A program made the translations under genes and the position numbers. Below, one piece after another: positions 1 to 13,800 of a DNA stretch of 64,000 nt. Position 1 is the stretch's first letter, and the number at the start of each line of letters is the position of its first letter. The DNA is from Baylisascaris procyonis. Lineage: Eukaryota; Nematoda; Chromadorea; Rhabditida; Ascarididae. The notes below the pieces were generated by a model. The model was not told where the DNA came from. It was given only the letters and a program-made list of their open reading frames with translations, and did not search any database. Where the stretch lies: the NCBI GenBank assembly GCA_037389465.1, contig JAZARR010000059.1, forward strand, positions 7,587,001 through 7,651,000. The letters are read 5' to 3'.

Positions 1-3000
1 TTAACGAACTGACTGCATATGCAGTCTACGACGTAATCATTGATACCAAAAACTTCGCTAGAATATAAATTGAATTGTTCACACAGCTGAACTGATAAAT
101 AAACATATAAATAAGACGGTGATTTAATTTTATGTTTAGAGAGAACATGAGCAGAATTTGTTTTCACTGCTAGTCGTGGCAGTCACATTTTTTTCAGATC
201 ACAGAATGGAACAACGATTACACCACGGTGCCACTGCTTCGCACGGTTCTTTATAATTGCGCTTGGAATTTTAAATCGTCAAGTGGAATGGATCTAAGAT
301 AGAAGAGAATGCGGCATGCAGTTTACGTAAGCTTTAGTTGGGTAAACTGTAGGCGGGAGTGAGAAAGATAGATGTAAAGCCTTTAAGGAAGGGAAAATGA
401 GAAGTAACAGCTCGTGGGGCACACTTTAAGGCATCCGTCACTGATTCTCGTCACCGCTATCGGCTGGAAGAAGACCTTAGAATGTTAGAATCGCTGCGTG
501 TTCCTGTCTATTCGAATTGCGGTCACAATATTTACGAAGAAATTATTGCAAGTGAAGGCATGTTAAATTCGGTCCAGTCGGGGAGGACCCTTAAAAAGGG
601 ATACTTTTTGCATCACCAATCACAACTCGTGTCTACAAAGCCTGCGAAGCCCTTCTCGTACATGTGGCGTAAGGTCTCGAAGCTCTCCTCCCACTACTTT
701 TAGTTCCCTTGAAGGGGCGGTACATGCTCTCTCCAGGTCGCCTTACTTTATTTGATCGAATCTTATGCAAAAATTAGTTGGTTCTGCTTTCACAAGAAAC
801 ATAATGGAGCAGTACGCACAAGCAAACAATAATTCGAAACGTTCTACCGTGGAAATGACTTCCCATAGTTTTAGGAGCAGTTTTATTGAAGGATCTTGTT
901 TGGAAGAGGGTAGTTACTTTCTTCACCTTCATGTCATTATTTTTGCTTTGGCAACCATTTCTGATGTGTGAAGGATCTCACCGAAGTAATGAGCCCGTTT
1001 ATACCACGAAGCGATAAGAAGCGAACACACTCTATATCAAGCAAAATCGCAGCCCTGTTTATGTGATTCACCTTACGGGCTATTGCCCGTAAGATGCATC
1101 GCAAACAAAATGGAGAAAGGTCAACATCAACATCAGCACAGGTGTGAGCAAGACAACACTGCAAAAAGTGAGCATGACCGAGATCACAAGAACTCATTCC
1201 ATCACAACACAACACTCGTTAACACTTTCATTTAATTTATACCAAAGTTTTCACGAAGGCAACAAAAACATAGTCAAAATGTGATATGTGTCTCTGCACT
1301 CATTGTGATTTTCAAATTCAACAGTTCTCATCAAAGAGCGGCGCATCTGCTTCCTCTTCAACACTACCATTAACACTGAAAGGACTCAAAGAGGAACGTG
1401 CAAGGCACCAAACAATCCTGCAATACTACTACTTACCACTGCCCATCCCACATCAGCAAGTCCTTAACATACGTTAATGGGATCAGCGCTAAATTTGCAT
1501 CGCCTCAGTGCTAACACATGAAAATCTTGCAACAGTCTTCACAATATGACCGACTGCAAGCGGACCTCGCCATTTCCCACCTTTGGCAATCTGCTACCGT
1601 TCAGACCTCAGCTTAGCACTACCCCAGTTCACCCGTTTAATTCCGGCCGGTGCTTTATCCACAATCGGCTAGACGAAACACCAGCAAAAATCAGCTGTGT
1701 TTGCCTTACAGCATGTCCAATCTTAAAACACCCAGTCTTCTTTTTGCGTAATTTTCAGTTCTATTGGAATTGCACATTCGTTACAAGAGTCGCCCAATTC
1801 AAAATTGCAGCGAAAAATACCCGTCTGTGAATTCCGCTCGAATTAAGAACATCCCGTTGCTGTCCCCGTGTGGCTCTCTTGGGCATGCCTTTTGCCCGAC
1901 TTTCGCACACAATTCTGACTGACGGCACATCACAAGCATCAATGGCCCTGACCCGGTAACACCATAACCTGCAAAACACGAAGTGAATGTCTCACAGATG
2001 GTGCCCCTTGTTCTAGAGAAAGCCGCCTAATTCATTAAAGGTCAAACGACGATTAGTTGGAGGTCCTGGCAGACTAGGAGTTCCTGCCTGCTAACTCGGC
2101 TTAGCCACCCTACAAGGTTCGCGCTTTTGAAGCAACCGACTCATCCTAAGTTGTATATAGTGGCTAACGGCTATGAAAATTGTCAGAGATTGAACAGAAA
2201 TCCAGCGCAAATTGCTCGTTATAGAACAAAATATTGCGCAAACCGACGCAATTCTAGCAAAATAAGTTAATGCGACTTCAATAAGGTGCAAACACAACGC
2301 AGTTTGAGGACGGCATTTGTGATGAGCAAAAGCGGCCTTAACTTCGTGAAGTTTTAGCATGAAGTTCCAGAAGTAATGCCACAAGTCTTTCGCTCTTCAA
2401 AGTAATTAGATATTTCGTGCTCGATGCAAGTGGCCCCATAGGGCACGACCTTTCCATTTTTTGTCCCCCTTCTAACCTGACCTCTTAATGGTGAAAAATA
2501 ATCGAAACTTGCAATGAGAATCGCGTAGAGTCATTAAATGTTGACGGTTGAAGTAGAACTGTGATACCATATGGTGCCATAAAAAGAGAAAACAGTCTGC
2601 CCTGCTATTAATAATGCTTAACAGTATTCAGCAATATTAAAGAAATATTAGAATTTACACCTATGCGTGCAAATAATTGGAGTTTTTTTTGTGGTACCAA
2701 TGTTGTCATCACGGGGACAGCGGTCAATCATTAGATCGTACAATTCCTAGGCAACAACTTGCTGACATCTTGGAAATTTGCAAACAACCGAAGACTTCAA
2801 CATGCGATTCAAACAACTCAAACAAATGCCTCTTCAGTTAACATTCGAGATCTACTTCTTGACCTAGGGACCACTAACCACTGTCGGTAAACAGCCGAAC
2901 TTTTTGAACCTCGCAAGCGTGTTCCAGCATTTTTGATCTCTATCTGGAAGGTACGACCTCTGCGTGACCTATCGGTCCCTAAAAGAAGTTACCGAACGCA

Positions 3001-6000
3001 TTGGGCCATGGAAAAAATTCCAAATTTCAATCTCATTTGCGTATTTTTTTTAATATCTATGCAAGGCTGACGTTATTTTACGTTTGGAGTAAGTAGTATT
3101 CAGTCCCCAAGAACTCACAATCATTTGACTATGAGGATTGAACTGTTATCATGAGGGATTAGAAAGGATGTGTGTTTTGATGTATCACGCCACAATGGTT
3201 GGAATTCGGTTTGTGTCCTCAATGTCGTACCTCAATTCCCGAATGCGGTCGTGTTTGTCGGAAGAAATGTTTGGTGTCCTTTAGATTACAATTCAAGAAT
3301 CGAGCACAGCACAGATTGTGTTATTGCTGAACATATTGCAGGATCGCCATACCACTCTCATATCTTTCGCTACAAAAGACGACCATTGTGGGATGGTCAC
3401 AATTTGCATGTGGAATGTCATCAGGAAGCGTTTTACAAGTTCATAAAAACGATGCTGAAATTTATGATGATGGCGTGCATGGTGAACAGATTGTGTAGAT
3501 GATTGTGAGGAACGAGGACGAATAAACAAGAGAGGTCCACTGTATCGATCCCCGCTACGGTGCTGGACTTTTGGCAATATATTCATACTGTTTGAGGTAA
3601 CCGTAGATGTATGGCTCAGTGAGAGCAAGAAAACGAAGAAATGTGCTGAGGAGCGACTAATCGCACTATGATGCTTCCGGTGAGACGAAGCCGTTTCAAT
3701 AGACTCTTTCGATAGATCTTAAACAGATAAGAAAATCACGTTGAAATCCTTCAATTCGTTGGAAGCTTTCCTCAACTAGGATGTGAGAACAAACAAAAGG
3801 AATAATCTTCTTGTTGTGCTAATTTTAGGAGATCATACAACACAAGTATGAGCATGCAATTGGCCCCGCTGTCGTTGCTACACGCAACTCTAGTCTGTCG
3901 TTGCGTCTTTTCAAATTGTTCAGATCAACCCTCATGGTCATGCTTGAAATGTTGTGTTCACGGCTTCTCATCAAAATTTTGATAGACGCTGGTTTCATCA
4001 AAAAAAAACCTTATCCAATCGTTCCACTCTTTAAAAACATTTTTGTCACCATCGCCGACTGATTTACCTGTCAAAATAAGGAAAAAACAAAACAGGTGCA
4101 TATTGATTTATCTTTTCAAGCAACAACGAGCGAAGACTTTAAACTATCATTTCTTCCACTCCAGTAATATTTTGCGGGCAAACTGTGGTATAAGAGCTCA
4201 TTTGTTGTTTGGAATGTTCCAACATTACTTGAAGGCATAAACGTAAGTCGCAAAGATATGGTGTTGATGGTGGCTTAAACATTACTTCACGTGAGTACTG
4301 GGAAGATGCGGTCGTGCATTTCACATGCTTTGCACATGATTTATGCGATCACCACTGATTCCATTAGGGATATAGCAAAATGAAGTGCGAGAAACAACGA
4401 AAGAAATAGACGGCCTAGCCTGAAAACGGCTGCGATGTTCTGCACGGCGTGCCACTAATCAACACCAAGGCATCCATTTCTATTTTAACCGTTAATCTGG
4501 CTATGAGTCAGACTCATAATTTTGAACGACATTAGCAACGAATATTCACCAAAGACCTTGTTAGAGACTAGGGAAGTAAAGAAATTACATCTGAGGCAGT
4601 ACGAGGCACAGGTATTTCGCCAGCCTGTGATGGTGAGTACATAATGTAGCCATAAGTGCTTCTAATGTAGTGGGACTTTGACTAAGCGTCTTAAGATGAT
4701 ATTTTCGAATTGCCCTTTCGTGCCACACATCGTTATTCAACGATGCATGCGCCTCAATGAATAAACGAAATATTCATCCCCCTTCAGCTGAAAAATCAAA
4801 CAACCCATCGGCTATGGAAAATGATCGTGTAATAAAAGAAACTGCAAGAAGAAATATTTAATTGAGGAGCGGTAATCGACAAAATATCAAAATTTTCCCT
4901 AATTAAGCGCGAATACAGACGCAGACAGTGAATACACCAACTTCGATCGGAATTCGCTTCATGTTTAATGAAGTATGTGAGCAAATTGAATATTGGCAAT
5001 GCCAATGGCAAATTAAAACATAGCAGCCAACATGTTCTAAAGCAGCTGAGAAGGGAGTTGGGATAGAAATTAACGCAATTGCGAAGGAACAATGAGCATT
5101 AATTCAGCAAGCCTCTTAGGAACGGAATACTTCACACCTCAAAGAATGCCTATTCAGGGATCGAGATAAGCAAAATGACCTCCTTCTAAGATGCAAAAAA
5201 TAAAAGACAAAAGAAACATTTTATTTAAAGAATTGAACCTAGAAGCTAGAGCGTGGGTTTCAAATAACCGCATTCCAGGCCGCGGCAGTGTTTATAATTC
5301 ACCCTCCTGGGGCAAGAACATGGCAAGGAAGCATCAAATTTGCATATAAATTGCGATCAACGTAAATATATTCGGCCTGTCATAAATGCAAAAAAATTTT
5401 TTCACATTTACTTCATTATTAAAGACAGGAAAGGTGAATGAAACAAATGTGCGAAATTCTAGAACAACTTTGAGGCTGCTTATCTCTTAAAGGGCTCGGA
5501 ATACTTCGTCCTGTCACATTCAGTTCCGTGAATGGAACTTTCTAGGTAAGGAGTATATGGGCAGGGAGCAGGTAAGTGGAGGAGGGGGAGGAGCGGGGAC
5601 GACGGGGAATAAAATTAGCAAGTAGATTAGAAAAGTGTTCGCACCAATAGCAAAGCGACATTTACCCACGAAAAATTTCCCCTCCCTCTAAGTTTGTTTT
5701 GGAAAAACGCCTAAAGTCAGATGAGATGATAACCACACACTGCACAGTAATGTTTAGAGACCTGCTGAACTTCTTTGAAATGAAACAATTTACGTCTTTA
5801 CAGGGAACTTAATGAAAGGACGTGCAGGAAGAAATGGAAGTATAATGGCAGAAACAACACAAAGCACAATAACCCAAAAGTAGAGCATAAATACAACACT
5901 ACATTACAGGAAAACACTATTTACAAAAACAGGAAGCAACGAGGCATTCGAAAACTACGACCTTCAACCGTCTAAAAGATAACATCAAAACACGAATGAA

Positions 6001-7240
6001 ACGACGCAATGAAGAACCGCTATCAGCACCAGATGAAATGATCGACGCTCGGGAGACGCACTTTTCGTTGCAAACTCCGAAACGTTCAATCGAAATTGGT
6101 TGCTCCTGTTGCAGCTTTATTTGTCATGCTTGCAAGATGTGGCGCGCATTCAAACACTATCAAACAAATGCTTTCTACTCGAGAGATATCCTATAAAATT
6201 TGAAGGTTTTTTGGATTCGTCGCGGGAATCGAAGTTAAATCGGGATTTGAAAACATTGGTGCGAAATTTGCTTCAATTTTTATGTATTAATTCTCAAGTC
6301 TGTTCGAAAAACTACAAAAATTGGAATTTCAGTTTGTTATAATCTTCGTCGTTCGTTTATTACTGAAATCAGTTGCAGAAAAAACTCTTCGAGGCGAAAG
6401 AAATGAAAACTTCGGAAGACAAATCTGCAAATGAGAATCAGATATAATAATTATATGTTTATTTTTAAGATAAAAAGAGAAGCACAATGGTTCAACAAAT
6501 TCAGCACTGTCTACTATAATAAAAGAATACTCGTTTCCGATAAAAGTCATTCATTTTCAGTAAAGAAACATCCGCTTTCAATCAAAAAAAAATCTCATCT
6601 TATATATCGTAAGATCAACGACTCCGACTATCCCATCATCAGGTAGCGTCCTGTGAGGCTAACTGAAGCAAACCAACCACTGCAACTCTCCAGTAAAGTA
6701 TATTGAAAATAACAGAAAAGCATGTGTATTCCTTGAAGGTTGCTTCCTAGCGCACCGAATGCACAATACGAATGGTGGGAAAAAACCCGTAGACGGATCA
6801 ACTCAACTCTTTATTTAAGCCGCATTTGCGCTCAGTATCGAGTGCGAACCGATACAACGAAGCGAAGCAGGCGAAACCCGTCATAGTCACTTAGCGGAAA
6901 TCGGTATTGCATCCATTTTCAATCTTTGCCGGCGCATTTGAAGTGAAACTCTTCAGGTGCACATCCGCTAATCAGTAGGATGCGACCTCGGTTAATGAGT
7001 CAGCTACAAGAACTAGCAACACTCCTATGCACAGGGAGGAGTTTTGCTTATTGGGGCCACGACGTCACTGAACAATGCATTGTACATACCACACTCTTAA
7101 CTTGACGCACAACGACCGCCCAACGATCGATGCACAGCACTATACTGACCTGTATAGTTTGTGCCTCTAGTGAACGATGGTGTTTGAAACACCTCGCATA
7201 AACTGCAAAACGGGGAGGGATAAATGAGCGGCTTTCAAGA
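1..7240. other. Non-coding DNA, no recognisable gene
   Basis: AT-rich sequence with only short open frames (none above about 111 codons) and no domain I recognise on either strand. The longest frames (3170-3502 plus, 3293-3628 minus) overlap each other and show no family motif. Long genes with large introns could still have small exons here that I cannot see. Confidence 0.5.
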
Positions 7241-7300
7241 CAGATGTGGCATGATCTCATGAGCTATATTACACCATGATCTGCATGCACACCCGTTTCG
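7241..7300 (+). repeat. Interspersed repeat, copy 1
   Basis: About 60 bases that align, with roughly three quarters identity and small gaps, to 10760-10819 in the same orientation. Both copies carry the exact core CATGATCTCATGA, followed about 15 bases later by a second CATGATCT and then a CGCA/GCACAYCCG-like segment. This looks like two old copies of a dispersed repeat; no terminal inverted repeats or target-site duplications were found. Confidence 0.5.
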
Positions 7301-10047
7301 AGAACAGCTCCGATAATCGACTGCTGAATGATTCAACAGTTCATCACTGCATCGGGAACAAACCATGCAACAACACTTAGGCATCCTTTCAAAGGAACCT
7401 GCATGCAATGAATAAAAAGATGGTAGACAGTGATGCCAGAAGGAGCTCTATAAACTATGTGGACAATACCAAACAACATTCCCATGAAACCAGCAGCACC
7501 CCAGAGAATGGAAAAGACCGTGGGCGCAATAGAAAATATTGTATGTTCTATGTATCGGCACTACGGCACGATATTTGAAAAGTATTCCCTATGAGTTAAG
7601 GCGTGCTTTCGATCCTGTTTTCTTCAGGTAGGAGGCCACACTACAACGAAACTAACTACCCGCTCATTCGAGAAGGGGAGGGCGAAGGCGTCGTCCTCTC
7701 TGCTTCTACTCCCAAGCCACTAGGCGATAATTCGTCCGTAGGGCAGTAGAAGACATACTCGTGGTGGTTTCCGTGGAGGCATCCACAAGAACATGGGTCC
7801 GCGTATACATGACTTCAATCAGTTATCCGCAGATGCGCTGCTACGGCGAAAGCAGTTCCCCTTCCTCTCTCTCCCCTCGCCGGAAACGATGGAATAAGGT
7901 CAACTATATTTTAGTTGGGGTTCTCGAAAATGCAAAACGTTGTCGGTGATCTGTGTGCAATCGCTCGCCTTCGCACTGTAGAACGAATAACGTATAACAC
8001 TGCATCCAGAACATACCCAAACACCATTATTTCTCAAGGTGAACAACGACGCACAACAATCATCCTCTTCGTGTAGTAATCAATAGCGTGAAAACGAGTT
8101 GAAATGGGAAGCGAAGCATGATTTAAATCCTCTCGCTCAGAGAATTGCTACTACTACACACAAGCGATAAATCCTCTTTAGAGGACAGAATGATAGATGA
8201 GTGAGAATCTCATTGGTTCAAGTGAGCCTTTTTCACTCTAAACGGATATCAAAGGAAATCAGTTCACTAACCTTATAGAGATGCGTTCAGCACAAGCGCT
8301 CTATCATCCATCGCACGCAGGACATAGCAACCTTGACCCGTCGACAGATCGTACCTGTCGACTTCACAAACGCCAATTCAGCAACTGAAAATTATACGTC
8401 TGTTCTCCAAAAACACCGCTAGAAGAAAAATTTGCGCCAAATGATGCCGCAATCACAACCACTTGTGAACCTTCAAAAACTTTCGATGTAAAATTTTCTA
8501 TAAGAGTCGTAGATGGCTTAGAAAATCTCCAGACATCGCACGATCATCGCACTTTTTGGAAATTCTTTAATCGTAGAATTTTTAGGAATTTCTCTAAACA
8601 TAGCATGGGATACAATTACGAGTCAAGCGATAATCATACATTGGCTATCTCCCCTCCCCTTCTCCTCGTTCCAGCTACAGCGGACTTGGTAAAACTTTTC
8701 GTGGATCCGCCCATTTCGAAAAAATTGGAAGCCTGTTGTCGTGTAGTTTTACAACAACAAGAAGAAACGTACTGCAAAACGAATTCGGCGAAATAGAAGT
8801 CTTCGGGTTCACACATCCTATTTAGAATAGTAGCTTTACCAGCGTAGGTAAGTTCAGCGCAGCCAGAGTTAGTCGAACCTAAAACTTCAGTAAAGCTATT
8901 TCCGGTAAAATACGCCGAGGCTGAGCAGATCTTGCAATATTTGCGCTACAAATCCGACGGGACTACAGGAGAAAATTTAAGACTTATTTCGCTCGCTTTA
9001 TCTCACTAATTTTCCGCATTCTTTGATAGTCAACAACTACACGTTTGGCAGCTAAAAGCTTCCCTCGTTTTTGAAAATACAGTCGACAAGCTGAGAAAAT
9101 TTTTTCTCAAAAGCAACTTCACTAAACATATTTGCAGATTCTCGAGCGGGTGAGCACAAAATCCTCAGTTTTCTCTGCGTTTTCATGGGAAGATGGGCTC
9201 ACCGAATGTGATTTGGGCTGAAATAATCAAAGTTCCTTTTGTTTTTCAGAAAACCTTCGATTCACAAGCTAGGCAGTTTCGAGTTTTCTGGCGGATATAA
9301 TTTTTAGTGTGCAAATCGTAAAATAGATCTGCGTAAAAATATGTGCCCGAACATCTGTGCTAGAACTTGGAACTTGTTCCATATCTGGTCGGCGACGTAA
9401 ACAGGTGGAGGAGAGTGAGGTGCCAAAGGTCGTTCTCATTTATGAGCACCATTATGATTAACTTACCTACTGCACAATCACCGACAAAACCGAATCCAGC
9501 ATCGCTGCAGCCAGCATCAATGCCAGCCAGTAGGCACTGCTAGTGTTCATCACTTAGTTCGCAGTCTTACGAAATGATTTGAAGCCAAATGTGCCTAAAT
9601 AAACGTAAATATAAGTAAGAGATGCTCGAACATCATGAATGACTAACAAAACTAGGCTCTACCACAACAAAACGCACGTTCTAGTGATACAGTGAGCATA
9701 GGTACAACGATTCTTTAATCATAGCCTTCTTGATAGATCTTTTCGAAAATAAAAACTTCGCACTAATGCCCCTGAATAAAGTAACTTCACAAGTCATCAC
9801 CAAAGTCGCACAAATATTTTTGGGTCTTCTGATGCCAAAAATGATTTTTCCAATGAAATAAATCTGACTTCGGCCTATCAGTTATAGCTGAAGAGTTGGT
9901 GTAAGGAGGAAGTGGCAGTAGGATCAAAGTTATTTGTTTCCAAAAGCGTTCATTTTGGCATCTGTGTACCTGAAATCGCGCGCTAGTGAAAAAGAGGAGT
10001 GGTGGACAATATTTCTGATTTGTAGCTTGTTTTTGAGAGGTAGCAGA
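7301..10047. other. Non-coding DNA with one coding-like short frame
   Basis: No recognised gene. A more CG-rich patch at about 7630-7990 has no family match. A 63-codon ATG frame at 8605-8796 (plus) has plausible codon usage but no motif, signal peptide or splice context, so it is noted here only. Confidence 0.4.
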
Positions 10048-10239
10048 CTACATGCAAAAAAAGCATGAATAGAGGAAAACGGGAAGAGAAAAAAGGAGAA
10101 TCAATAAAAAGAAGAACTTTCCTTCGGCCGGCGATTTGTTGATTCTCTGGTCGTCAGATGAGGTGCCAGCCAAATTCTGGTATCCGGAAAGGACAAGCAC
10201 ATCCGTGGATCTACTTGGAGATGGACTTCCTGGATACAT
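10048..10239 (-). CDS. Possible small tail-anchored protein or first exon
   Basis: An ATG frame of 63 codons on the minus strand. The first ~41 residues are Ser/Pro-rich and polar (MYPGSPSPSRSTDV at the start) and use codons like the confirmed exons nearby. The last ~22 residues are almost purely hydrophobic (FFFLLILLFSLPVFLYSCFF), which could be a C-terminal membrane anchor. However, this stretch comes from a pyrimidine-rich run and may instead be intron sequence read through. No homologue is recognised, so it could be a tail-anchored micropeptide, a first exon ending near 10120, or chance. Confidence 0.2.
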   Translation of the reverse strand: MYPGSPSPSRSTDVLVLSGYQNLAGTSSDDQRINKSPAEGKFFFLLILLFSLPVFLYSCFFCM

Positions 10240-10759
10240 AGATTTTTAATAGTGATTGTTATATGAAGATCAGTATTAGAGAGTTAGTAGAGCCCTTCTG
10301 GTGCGTTATACGCATCGGAGCTATTCCGACTTTCCCGGACAACCTCACTCTAAGAAAGCAGAAGCTGAACACTGCCCAGTCTCTGCGACCCTCTCTGAAG
10401 CCTTTTTAAACGCTTCAACGACTCTGCTCGATCTAAGTAGGATAAGGACAATGTGCCTTGTGTTTCGCATCCATTTGCGATCAGATTAAAGCAAGCATTC
10501 GATGAACAAAAGGTTTTTAACGAGCTATTCACTTCTATGGATTATTTTTGCTTCATCAGAACGCTGAAAGAACTACGAGAGCTGCTTTCTTGTAAACTCG
10601 CAAAGTGCTTATGATTCCGAATGGTGAAACAAAGGTGCTTCCGAATACTTCAGACAATACTGATAGCAGTTGTGCTTTCATGCAACAATCGTAGATGACA
10701 AAGCCTCTTCAACTCAACGGAATGAAATGTGCGAAGTTGAAAGGAGTGAGACGCCAAGT

Positions 10760-10819
10760 CGGATGTAACATGATCTCATGAAATTTCATAGATACATGAT
10801 CTCACGCACATCCGCCTCG
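10760..10819 (+). repeat. Interspersed repeat, copy 2
   Basis: Second copy of the repeat at 7241-7300, same orientation, sharing the CATGATCTCATGA core and its downstream echo. Similarity fades on both sides, so the full unit length is not defined. Confidence 0.5.
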
Positions 10820-13800
10820 GAATCCTCTTCTGGTGCAGCACGAAGGTTCGTCGAGGCGGAATGCAGACTCATCCGCCTATTCATTTCAGCGGGACAAACA
10901 GAAAGGTTCTGGGGAGTGAAATGCAAGCAAGATGAGCAAGAAACTCAACCCACACATCACATTTGATACATACACAACTACAAAGTTCGTCGATCAATTT
11001 ATCTTGCAACCATGCATATCGAAGCTGCAAAGAATGCAAGGCTGGAAATGCAGAAATCATCTTTTAATGTACGAGGACGCTTGACAAGTGACTGCGAAAC
11101 GAATGTTGTGTGACTTCTTGTCCACTTCTTTCGTAGTTTGTAAGGTGATAGCGTCTGCTGCGAGAAAACGAGAGGAAAATTATCTATACAAGGAGGTTTA
11201 TATAAGGAAAAACAAATAAGAACAAACCAATGAAAATTTGCAGGTAATGCTGAGAAGCAACTTCGTTTGAGAGATGTGCAGTGAATTACACCACCTTAAG
11301 TCTATGAGGACAGTTGGTACATGGAAGTTCGCATTTTCGAAAGCACATACAGCAAAGAACAGTTGCGCCACTTTGATGTAGTGCATCACGCATCAGTCGG
11401 GCTGCAACTCTTACTTGAATCGTTGCTAAGCATGCAAACGCTCACTTTATCACCCTTCCCCTCCCTCCACTTTGTAAGTTCTATCACCTAGCAAGTGCAA
11501 CACACCGCCGAGCTGTGGTGTGAAGGAACAGATAGAGAAGGAAAGCAAGAAAAAGCACGCTAGCATCCACTTCATTCAAACAGCACAAAAAGGTCACTTT
11601 AGTCAAGCTGCATGCAGTGCGCTTTCACACTTCAGCAGCAACAATCACTGACTTTGTCTAGATAAAACAGAGAATGTGGCACGTTCCGTGCGCTCAAAAT
11701 GAGCATTAGTGCGCTCCAAACCTGTAAGTAACTTTTGCCACTCAGCACCTTGCAAGCGCATTCTAAAAACACCTGTTTCCGCGCCTTGCACATGCCACGT
11801 AACTACGTAGGTGCCACTACCTGACTTCGCGATTGTAGAAGTTCGATGAGGCTGGATCGAGAATAAAGAGAAGTCTCGCAATAATCTGAAAACGTTAATG
11901 GAGTTTTGACACTGAAGCAGGATCGTCTGGCAAGGCTCGAGCTGGAGATCTGAGAATGGCCCATTCTTCTCTCTTCCAGATTAGAAGTTACGAACGTTTC
12001 AAAACCTAACCTCTGTCCAGCATACCATTCGAATTGTGCTGGTGTCTGCCCTGCAGTAGCTATTACCGAACTCCGTACGTGAATGTGACATAAATACATT
12101 TCGACTGGCATCATATGTCGCACAGTAAAGAGGAACAAAGTAACTGACACGTTATATAGCATAGTGTACGATTGCGGGTGAATCTACATAGTCTTTGTTG
12201 AGTACCAACATAAGTGGTTACTACGACCTGCAGCAATGTCAGGAGAGGTGGGGTTTTCTGTTACGTTTTATACCGCCAAAAGATGAAAGAGCGGAACAGA
12301 CAGACAAAATCTTCAACAGGTTAGCCATCTTCAGCATCACCTTGGTGCAAATACTTTCACAGAAACCATACGAGCGGCAGTGCGTCCTACTGTTTGCAAT
12401 GCGCTCCGCGATCTTAATCACGAGGTGACATTTTATCTCTTCCCGATGTAGCTTCTATGGTTGTTCAAGCCGGATGACTTTCTCCGAAAATGCGAAAGTT
12501 GTTAACGAAAATGAATGGCTTACAGGCGCGGGGGACGAAACACAGAATTCATAACCTACAACCATCTTTAATGATAAGTTCTTTCAGAGAGAAAGAAATT
12601 ATAAATATTACTTTTCACGTGGTGTGTAATCCAAGGCGCTGACCAGCATGAAAGTCAACGTGCGAAGAAGCAAAGCATACCTCATCATCATCACAGCGTC
12701 CGTAGCATGGTGCCAACAACACCCGTTTTTACGCTAGTGCGGTGGACAGCCAACTGACTGGGACCAGTTAACCGAGTATTTACAACTCGATCGTATTTTC
12801 CCACTTCTCCATCTCTGCGCGCAGCATCTGCTGGTTCACTATCTATGGTGACAATTATGCAGAAGCGCACGTACGTATACCTGAGCGCGGCGATGAAACG
12901 ATGGTCGGACGATTAGAAATGCATACGTACATGTGCACACAGGCAACGCTGCTCGAGGAGCGAGAGCACGTCAGCGATCTGCCTATGTGCTATTTTCGAC
13001 AGGAATGCAGTGGTGTATGGATCGTTGTGAGCGACGCCCGTTTCTCGTCTGCCGATTTGCGGGGCACGTGTGTCTTGCACAATGCCATGCACACAACTTT
13101 TGTTTAAACAGAAGTAGATGTCGATGAGCTACATGTTACATATAGCTATGTGAGCTACATGTTTGTATATCTGCTCTCGAACAATCATATATCATCAAAT
13201 CAATTCGACTTATGTCACTACTACACATAAACAGTTTGCTACGATGATCGTGTTACTTCGGCGCATTGTACCTACTGGCATTTTTGCGTGCTCTAAACGA
13301 TGGTTTCTCCTCATATCTGTACCAAAATGCTCTGTTCACATTCCTGGGCCCTCTTCCGTATCTCCTCGTGCACAACAGTGATACCATACCTTGAATAATT
13401 CAAAGAGTTCACCATCTAACTGCCTGCTAACTGAAACAAGAACATTGCTACCGTAGCTACACACGCGTTCTGGTCTGCACACTTTTTTCTTATCTCAAAG
13501 TAAACGCCGTCACCCTTACGAATTACCAGATGAGGTTTATTAGCGAAACAAAGAAAAATTCCGCTACAGAAGTTATTAATTTATGCAAGACTTTTGAAAG
13601 AAACCTCAACAATCTCATTTCTATTTATTTACGCTCCTCAACAATTCACTCAAACCTATTCCCGTTGACTGCAATCTGCATATTTATGTGCACACATATT
13701 GCTTGATTCCGTTCCATTCACACTTTCCATCACACTCCCTATTACTTTATAACAAAAACACATCGGCGTCAGTTCATATTCTTTCCTGCAGCACATGTCA

